Of a stretch of 28,544 nucleotides of DNA, positions 23,682 to 28,544 are shown piece after piece. Positions within the stretch are counted from its first letter, which is position 1. Each line of letters begins with the position of its first letter. The translations under genes and the position numbers were made by a program. The DNA is from Rhodocyclaceae bacterium UBA5602 (lineage in GTDB: Bacteria > Pseudomonadota > Gammaproteobacteria > Burkholderiales > Rhodocyclaceae): the NCBI GenBank assembly GCA_002424865.1, contig DILC01000041.1, positions 1-28,544 of the forward strand, in the 5' to 3' direction. The notes beneath the pieces were generated by a model that saw only the letters and a program-made list of their open reading frames with translations, did no database searches and was not told the origin of the DNA.

Positions 23682-23709
23682 AATAAAAAATGGGCTAAAC
23701 GCCCATTTC
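23682..23709 (-). terminator. terminator-like hairpin in the rimP leader
   Basis: On the minus strand, AAATGGGC and GCCCATTT pair perfectly around GTTTA and are followed by an unbroken run of T and then ATTTG. It lies downstream of a strong promoter and about 40 bp before the rimP ATG, so it is inside the operon leader and could attenuate it. It would also stop readthrough from rluB. Confidence 0.8.
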
Positions 23710-23746
23710 CCTCCCAGCTGGGAACGCGCCCAACCAAAGGAGCAGG

Positions 23747-23775
23747 ATTATAGCAGAGGCTGCATTCCTCTGCAA
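23747..23775 (-). promoter_or_regulatory. predicted sigma-70 promoter of the rimP-nusA-infB operon
   Basis: On the minus strand a perfect TATAAT (23752-23747) lies 17 bp from TTGCAG (23775-23770), a weaker -35 box. A 7-bp inverted repeat, GCAGAGG/CCTCTGC (23773-23767 and 23759-23753), overlaps the -35 box and fills the spacer. It abuts the -10 box and could be an operator, or a 3' hairpin of the rluB transcript. The start site would be near 23740. Confidence 0.65.
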
Positions 23776-23786
23776 AATCAATTCGA

Positions 23787-24899
23787 TCACTCGTCGTTAT
23801 CGAACCAAAAGCCTTCCTCACCAAGTGGTGGCGAAGCCCCTGACACCGGGGGCTGGCGATTAACGCGCGTTTGTTGCTCAGGCGGCAAAAGCTTCATCAA
23901 AGCCTCAACTTCGTTAGGCGTTAAATCAAGGGCTTGGCCACGTTTTAAGCGCGGGGGCAACATCACCGGACCATAACGCACACGCATGAGCCGACTCACC
24001 GTCAAGCCAACAGCTTCAAACATCCGTCGCACTTCGCGGTTTCGCCCTTCAGACAAAGCTACTTTGTACCAATGATTAGCGCCTTCCCCCCCAGACTCGA
24101 CAATCAAATTGAAATGCGCCATGCCATCTTCCAGTTGCACCCCGTCACGCAAACGCGCCAGCACTTCCGGCGTTGCCTCACCCAGTACGCGTACGGCATA
24201 CTCGCGTTCGATTTCATACTTGGGGTGCATCATGCGATTAGCCAGACTGCCATCATTGGTAAATAGCAACAAGCCGCATGAATTAAAATCCAGTCGGCCG
24301 ATGGAGATCCAGCGCCCATTATTCAACCGCGGCAAGCGTGAAAAAACACTTGGGCGCCCTTGCGGGTCATCCCTGGAAACGATTTCACCCTCAGGCTTGT
24401 GATACATCACCACGCGCGGCAAGCGGTGGTAAAACTTGAGCTGCACCAGGCGGCCATTGAGGCGCACCTTATCATCCGGCCCCACGCGCTGTCCAATGTG
24501 CGCGGGCTCCCCATTCACATTCACGCGCCCAGCCGTAATCCATGCTTCAATTTCGCGGCGAGAGCCATGCCCTGCGTCTGCCAAGGCTTTTTGCAGCTTG
24601 GGCGCATTGTCCAGTACCGACACGCTTACGTGCCCCATCTTGACTGTCCGAGGTTTTTTTTGCATCGCGGACTCGGGCGATTCGCCACGAGGAGCGGCAC
24701 CCCTGGATCTAGCCGCCCCTGGCGCTGCACCTCCGGATGCAGATAACTCCGGCGCAGCAACACCTGCGTGTGCAGCGCCACGCGATACGCCCCCACGTCT
24801 GCTACCGCCACCTTGCGGCGCACGAAACGGAGTCGCCTTGCGGGTGGCAGTGCTACGCCGCGGTTTAGGTGACGCAGCGGAAGTACTTACTTTCTTCAT
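23787..24899 (-). CDS. rluB: 23S rRNA pseudouridine(2605) synthase
   Basis: A 370-aa RsuA-family pseudouridine synthase predicted to modify U2605 of 23S rRNA. An S4 RNA-binding domain (KLQKALADAGHGSRREIEAWI, about 100-150) precedes the catalytic domain. The catalytic Asp is D204 in GRLDFNSCGLLLFTNDG; relatives often have TS where this has SC. EGRNREVRRMFEAVG is the other signature. An approximately 85-residue N-terminal extension, rich in Arg, Gly, Ala and Ser and probably disordered, is common in betaproteobacterial homologues. It starts 6 bp after scpB with AGGG upstream, in a scpA-scpB-rluB operon. Confidence 0.93.
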   Translation of the reverse strand: MKKVSTSAASPKPRRSTATRKATPFRAPQGGGSRRGGVSRGAAHAGVAAPELSASGGAAPGAARSRGAAPRGESPESAMQKKPRTVKMGHVSVSVLDNAPKLQKALADAGHGSRREIEAWITAGRVNVNGEPAHIGQRVGPDDKVRLNGRLVQLKFYHRLPRVVMYHKPEGEIVSRDDPQGRPSVFSRLPRLNNGRWISIGRLDFNSCGLLLFTNDGSLANRMMHPKYEIEREYAVRVLGEATPEVLARLRDGVQLEDGMAHFNLIVESGGEGANHWYKVALSEGRNREVRRMFEAVGLTVSRLMRVRYGPVMLPPRLKRGQALDLTPNEVEALMKLLPPEQQTRVNRQPPVSGASPPLGEEGFWFDNDE

Positions 24900-24905
24900 A
24901 ATGCC

Positions 24906-25604
24906 CTATGGGCCAACCTCTTTGTTATCATTTCGTTCATCATTGCCTTCATCATGCGACGAAGGCTCGCCGGGGACACTTACCCCAGCAGGCACGACCA
25001 CTTCACTATCGGCAGCCGCAAAACCCATAGTCAAGGCAACTTGATCGGCGGCTTGATTATCGCCACCATTCATCATCCGTTCAATTTCGCTCAACGGTGG
25101 CAACTCAGTCAAGCTGCGCAAGGCCAGATCATCCAAAAAAGCTTTGGTCGTAGCATAAAGCGCTGGCCGACCCGGCGCATCACGATGGCCGACAACATCC
25201 ACCCAGCCACGCGACTCCAAGGTTTTCAATATGTTGGGCGACACTGCCACGCCACGAATCTCTTCGATATCCCCGCGCGTTACTGGTTGCCGATAAGCAA
25301 TAATTGCCAGCGTCTCCATGACCGCGCGCGAATACTTGGGCGCTTTCTCGTTTTTCAGGCGATCGATATACACCTGATATTCGGGTCGCGTCTGAAAACG
25401 CCAGCCAGAAGCCAAGCGCACCAACTCTACGCCACGCGCCGACCAATCCCGACGCAAATCGTCGAGCAGAGCCTGCCAGGTCTCCTCATCAAAACTTTCA
25501 TCGAAAAGTTTCTTCAACTCAGCCAGCGGCAAAGGTTCGGTCGCCACCAACAATGCCGTTTCAAGCACACGCTTGTAATCGTCAGGTTTATACAGTGGCC
25601 GCAT
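24906..25604 (-). CDS. scpB: segregation and condensation protein ScpB
   Basis: A 232-aa ScpB, the winged-helix kite subunit that dimerises and binds ScpA to regulate the SMC ring during chromosome condensation. Two winged-helix domains span about 5-180, with the conserved SRAVMETLAIIAYRQPVTRGDIEEIRG region near the middle. The C-terminal 40 residues are acidic and probably disordered. Its start overlaps the end of scpA by 17 bp, so the pair is coupled. The smc gene itself is not in this window. Confidence 0.95.
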   Translation of the reverse strand: MRPLYKPDDYKRVLETALLVATEPLPLAELKKLFDESFDEETWQALLDDLRRDWSARGVELVRLASGWRFQTRPEYQVYIDRLKNEKAPKYSRAVMETLAIIAYRQPVTRGDIEEIRGVAVSPNILKTLESRGWVDVVGHRDAPGRPALYATTKAFLDDLALRSLTELPPLSEIERMMNGGDNQAADQVALTMGFAAADSEVVVPAGVSVPGEPSSHDEGNDERNDNKEVGP

Positions 25605-26457
25605 CGGGCAATCTCACATAAATTGGTGCCAAGGCTTCATTTTGCGTTATTTCCACCATGGACTCACGCGCCAACTCCAGCATTGCCAAAAAGCTCACCA
25701 CCAAACCTGGCGCACCCAAGTTAAAGTCGAACAACTGTTCAAAACGAAAATAGCCGCCCCCCTGCAAGCGTCGCAAAATCAAGCTCATGTGTTCGCGCAC
25801 GGAGAGCTCTTCACGTTGTACTTTATGGTGTTGATGCATTTTGATTTGTTTCATCAGCGCCAACCAAGCCAGTTGCAGATCATGCAAATTGACCTCCGGC
25901 TGGCGCGCCACCACTTTATCGGCAATCCATACGGTCACCCATTCAAAATCACGGCCTGCCTGGGGCAATTCATTCAACTGAGCCGCCGCCGCTTTCATGC
26001 GCTCGTACTCCACCAACCGACGCACCAATTCGGCACGCGGATCTTCCGCTTCGCCCTCCGCTTCGCTGGGTGGGCGCGGCAGCAGCATGCGTGATTTGAT
26101 CTCTATGAGCATCGCGGCCATCAACAGATACTCGGCGGCCAGCTCCAGATTATGCCGCCGCATGGCTTCAACATAGGCCAGATATTGGCGAGTGAGCGGC
26201 GCCATCGGAATATCCAGCACATTGATATTGGCCCGACGAATCAGATACAGCAATAAATCCAACGGCCCCTCAAAAGACTCGAGAATAATCTCCAGCGCAT
26301 CGGGCGGGATGTACAGATCGCGCGGCATCTCGGCGAGCACCTCGCCGTAGACTTTGGGCAAGTGGGCTACCGCATTTTCAACGGCTTCTGGAAAAGTCGG
26401 CGCTGGTGATACGGCGCTCACATTGTCCAGCAACACATCTGCACTGCCGTTATTCAC
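25588..26457 (-). CDS. scpA: segregation and condensation protein ScpA
   Basis: A 289-aa kleisin subunit that bridges SMC heads and binds ScpB. The N-terminal SMC-binding region has FEGPLDLLLYLIRRANINVLDIPM. It is followed by AAEYLLMAAMLIEIKSRMLLP, the most conserved part of the family. A C-terminal winged helix ends near residue 285. The start is GTG at 26457. The first 45 residues precede the conserved core, as is usual in betaproteobacteria, and no clear ribosome binding site is seen. An internal ATG (MPRDLYIPP) is an alternative. It overlaps scpB and lies about 97 bp after trpS. Confidence 0.94.
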   Translation of the reverse strand: MNNGSADVLLDNVSAVSPAPTFPEAVENAVAHLPKVYGEVLAEMPRDLYIPPDALEIILESFEGPLDLLLYLIRRANINVLDIPMAPLTRQYLAYVEAMRRHNLELAAEYLLMAAMLIEIKSRMLLPRPPSEAEGEAEDPRAELVRRLVEYERMKAAAAQLNELPQAGRDFEWVTVWIADKVVARQPEVNLHDLQLAWLALMKQIKMHQHHKVQREELSVREHMSLILRRLQGGGYFRFEQLFDFNLGAPGLVVSFLAMLELARESMVEITQNEALAPIYVRLPDAATV

Positions 26458-26502
26458 GACAGGAGCATCCCACTAATCCAATAAATCCCAGTACATCGCA
26501 AT

Positions 26503-26531
26503 GCGTGCTGCCCATAAAGAAGACAGCACGC
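26503..26531. repeat. 8-bp inverted repeat between trpS and scpA
   Basis: GCGTGCTG (26503-26510) and CAGCACGC (26524-26531) can form a hairpin with a 13-nt loop in the gap between trpS and scpA. There is no T-run on the minus strand, so it is not a clear terminator. It may stabilise or process the transcript. Confidence 0.45.
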
Positions 26532-26554
26532 CATCCCACTTGCATCGCAAGCCA

Positions 26555-27757
26555 TCACGAATAATCAAGCCCGATCGCTTCGCGCACATCGCGCATGGTT
26601 TCCTGCGCCAGCTTGCGGGCTTTCTCGCACCCATCCGCAATAATGTTCTTCACCAGCTGCGGGTCTTCCTCGTACATTCTGGCGCGCTCACGCATCGGCT
26701 CCTGCTCTTTCAAAATGCCGTCAATCACGGGCTGCTTGCATTCAATGCAGCCAATGCCTGCGGAGCGACAGCCGGCTTGCACCCATTCCTTGACGGCGCC
26801 ATCCGAGTAAATCTGGTGCAACTGCCACACCGGACATTTGTCCGGATCGCCCACATCCGTTCGACGCACGCGCTGCGGATCGGTTTGCATGGTGCGGATT
26901 TTCCTGGTGAGGGAATCGGCATCTTCACGCAAGGCAATCGTATTGCCATAGGATTTGGACATTTTCTGCCCATCCAGCCCAGGCATACGCGAAGCCTCGG
27001 TCAGCATGGCGTCCGGCTCAACCAGAATCATCTTGCGCGTGCCTTCCAGCCAGCCGAACAAACGCTCGCGGTCACCAAACGAGAGACTTTGCGCTTCATT
27101 GAGCAAGTCATGCGCCTCGTTCAATGCAGCCTCTTCACCCTGCTCCTGATATCGTGTGCGCAATTCCTCGTAAAGCTTGGCGCGCTTATTACCCAACTGC
27201 TTCATCGCCTCGCGGGCTTTGACTTCAAAATCCGGCTCGCGGCCATATAAATGGTTAAAGCGTCGTGCAATTTCGCGCGTAAATTCAATGTGTGGCACCT
27301 GATCTTCGCCAACAGGCACCCGATTGGCGCGATAAATCAGAATATCTGCCGCTTGCAACAAGGGGTAACCCAAAAAGCCATAAGTCGTTAAGTCTTTATG
27401 GGTCAGTTTTTCCTGCTGATCTTTATAGGTTGGCACGCGCTCCAACCAGCCCAAGGGCGTCATCATCGAAAGCAGCAAATGCAGCTCGGCGTGCTCTGGC
27501 ACTTTGGACTGAATGAAAATCGTGGCCTGGGTTGGATCCACGCCTGCGGCCAGCCAGTCAATCACCATATCGTAGGCATTCTGGTTAATCGTGCCTGGCT
27601 CATCGTACGCCGTGGTCAGCGCATGCCAGTCAGCCACAAAAAACAGACACGGAAACTCATGCTGCAACTTCACCCAGTTCGACAAAACACCATGATAGTG
27701 ACCCAAATGCAAACGCCCGGTAGGGCGCATGCCTGACAGAATTTTTTCCGCATACAT
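26555..27757 (-). CDS. trpS: tryptophan--tRNA ligase with a four-cysteine motif
   Basis: A 400-aa class I TrpRS that charges tRNA-Trp. The HIGH-type motif is LHLGHYHG near residue 17, and KMSKS is in GQKMSKSYGN near residue 262. The protein is longer than E. coli TrpRS (334 aa). Part of the extra length is a charged segment around 170-235 (KLYEELRTRYQEQGEEAALNE). Another part carries C308, C330, C337 and C340, spaced C-x21-C-x6-C-x2-C, close to the [4Fe-4S] motif of Thermotoga TrpRS. It starts 12 bp after the M50 protease gene, probably in one transcript, with only a weak AGG upstream. Confidence 0.96.
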   Translation of the reverse strand: MYAEKILSGMRPTGRLHLGHYHGVLSNWVKLQHEFPCLFFVADWHALTTAYDEPGTINQNAYDMVIDWLAAGVDPTQATIFIQSKVPEHAELHLLLSMMTPLGWLERVPTYKDQQEKLTHKDLTTYGFLGYPLLQAADILIYRANRVPVGEDQVPHIEFTREIARRFNHLYGREPDFEVKAREAMKQLGNKRAKLYEELRTRYQEQGEEAALNEAHDLLNEAQSLSFGDRERLFGWLEGTRKMILVEPDAMLTEASRMPGLDGQKMSKSYGNTIALREDADSLTRKIRTMQTDPQRVRRTDVGDPDKCPVWQLHQIYSDGAVKEWVQAGCRSAGIGCIECKQPVIDGILKEQEPMRERARMYEEDPQLVKNIIADGCEKARKLAQETMRDVREAIGLDYS

Positions 27758-27769
27758 AATTTTTAAAAC

Positions 27770-28414
27770 CTAAAAACCAAACAAGCCAGAAAGTAAAGAG
27801 AAATATACCGCCAGCAAGGGACGCAAAATGCGATCCAAGCCACCAAAAAACAGCAAGGCCAGCAAAATCGGCAAGCCCCAGCGTTCCAGTTTCGAAAATT
27901 GCCAGGCCGCACGCATGGGCAACAAACTCACCACGATGCGCCCACCATCGAGCGGAGGCAGTGGCAATAAATTCAGTAACATCAACACGCCATTGATCGT
28001 AATGCCCACCTTGGCCATTGCCAGTAATGCTTCGGAATAAAGCATGGGATGGGCGCTAATGACTGTCTTGAACAACAGCGCCCAGAAAAGCGCCATCAAC
28101 AGATTTGCGGCAGGGCCCGCTGCCGCAACCCAGAGCATATCCTGCTTGGGGCGGCGCAATTTGCCAAAATCAACCGGCACGGGCTTAGCCCAGCCAAACA
28201 ACATGCCGCCTCCTGAGAGCAGCAAAATCATCGCGGGCACAATGATCGTGCCCACCAAGTCAATATGTCGAATGGGATTTATGCTAATGCGCCCTAACTT
28301 CCACGCCGTTGCATCGCCAAAATAGCGTGCAGCATAACCGTGGGCGGCTTCATGCAGCGTGATGGCAAAAATGATGGGCAGAATGGAAACCGCCAGTATC
28401 TGGATAGTATTCAT
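27770..28414 (-). CDS. site-2 protease family (M50) membrane metalloprotease
   Basis: A 214-aa polytopic inner-membrane protein of the M50 family (SpoIVFB/YwhC-like group). The zinc-binding HExxH motif is HEAAH at residues 21-25, inside the first membrane segment. The third ligand is in LPLPPLDGGR near residue 155. NPIRHIDLVGTIIVP and FGWAKPVPVDF are also typical. About five or six hydrophobic segments are present, with no PDZ or CBS domain. A substrate cannot be inferred. Adjacency to trpS is common in betaproteobacteria. A TAGAAT box at 28425-28430 lies only 10 bp before the ATG, so either the message is leaderless or the promoter is elsewhere. Confidence 0.9.
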   Translation of the reverse strand: MNTIQILAVSILPIIFAITLHEAAHGYAARYFGDATAWKLGRISINPIRHIDLVGTIIVPAMILLLSGGGMLFGWAKPVPVDFGKLRRPKQDMLWVAAAGPAANLLMALFWALLFKTVISAHPMLYSEALLAMAKVGITINGVLMLLNLLPLPPLDGGRIVVSLLPMRAAWQFSKLERWGLPILLALLFFGGLDRILRPLLAVYFSLLSGLFGF

Positions 28415-28468
28415 GTATCGCCTAATTCTAACAGGCTGCCAGACTAGAAGGCAGACACAGCAGCTGAT

Positions 28469-28543
28469 CTAGCCAAACTGCGGGAAATTACGCTTTATGC
28501 TTTCCGTTGCTTGGCTATCCATTGCCAGCCGGATAACTTCTGA
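28469..28543 (-). other. possible 3' end of an unidentified gene at the right edge
   Basis: On the minus strand one frame is open from the window edge for 24 codons to a TAG at 28469-28471 (ending SIKRNFPQFG). A second frame is also open for 15 codons, to a TAA near 28496. Either could be the end of the gene upstream of the M50 protease gene. I recognise neither. Confidence 0.25.
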
Positions 28544-28544
28544 A

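Noticed and set aside
28425..28430. TAGAAT as the -10 box of the M50 protease gene
   Set aside because: It is 10 bp from the ATG and has no acceptable -35 box at 16-18 bp; it would require a leaderless message.

Overview
The window looks like chromosomal DNA of a betaproteobacterium, probably Nitrosomonadales-like. This rests on the protein sequences, on the arrangement scpA-scpB-rluB / rimP-nusA-infB-rbfA-truB-rpsO-pnp, and on trpS next to an M50 protease gene. Genus cannot be fixed from sequence alone. Coding density is high, start codons include several GTG and TTG, and I see no insertion sequence, prophage, integrase or CRISPR array. It is mostly a housekeeping region, so I do not claim a complete new system.

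Layout. 1-1450: an unassigned left edge, tRNA-Pro(CGG) and ispB (quinone side chain), all read leftward. 1554-3382: an AlgR/AlgZ-type two-component pair, divergent from argH (3538-4950). argH is followed by a Ser/Thr kinase fused to a cyclic-nucleotide-binding domain (5011-6354). A block of stacked hairpins separates that kinase from the convergent monothiol glutaredoxin gene grxD. 7049-8624: msrP-msrQ, periplasmic methionine sulfoxide repair. 8840-11233: ovoA, the ovothiol sulfoxide synthase with its fused methyltransferase. It converges on a leftward group: a divergent ADP-ribosylglycohydrolase-like gene, ubiC, a PduO-type cobalamin adenosyltransferase gene, tRNA-Arg(TCT) and tRNA-Pro(TGG). 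The tRNA promoter is back to back with the dksA promoter. 14592-23645 (leftward): pnp, rpsO, truB, rbfA, infB, nusA and rimP, the classic transcription/translation cluster. 23787-28414 (leftward): rluB, scpB, scpA, trpS and an M50 site-2 protease.

How the genes work together. IspB and UbiC both feed ubiquinone synthesis. MsrPQ, OvoA and GrxD make the middle of the window a thiol/redox neighbourhood. The rimP-to-truB set couples ribosome maturation, initiation and NusA-dependent transcription. A strong promoter followed by a terminator-like hairpin precedes rimP, which suggests attenuation.

The best leads are: the kinase-cNMP fusion; the rimP leader; a four-cysteine motif in TrpRS resembling the iron-sulfur motif of Thermotoga TrpRS; a roughly 37-residue insertion in RimP; a 12-bp palindrome inside the dksA promoter; the ovoA/ADP-ribosylglycohydrolase-like pair; and an 18-bp in-frame duplication that straddles the truB stop codon.
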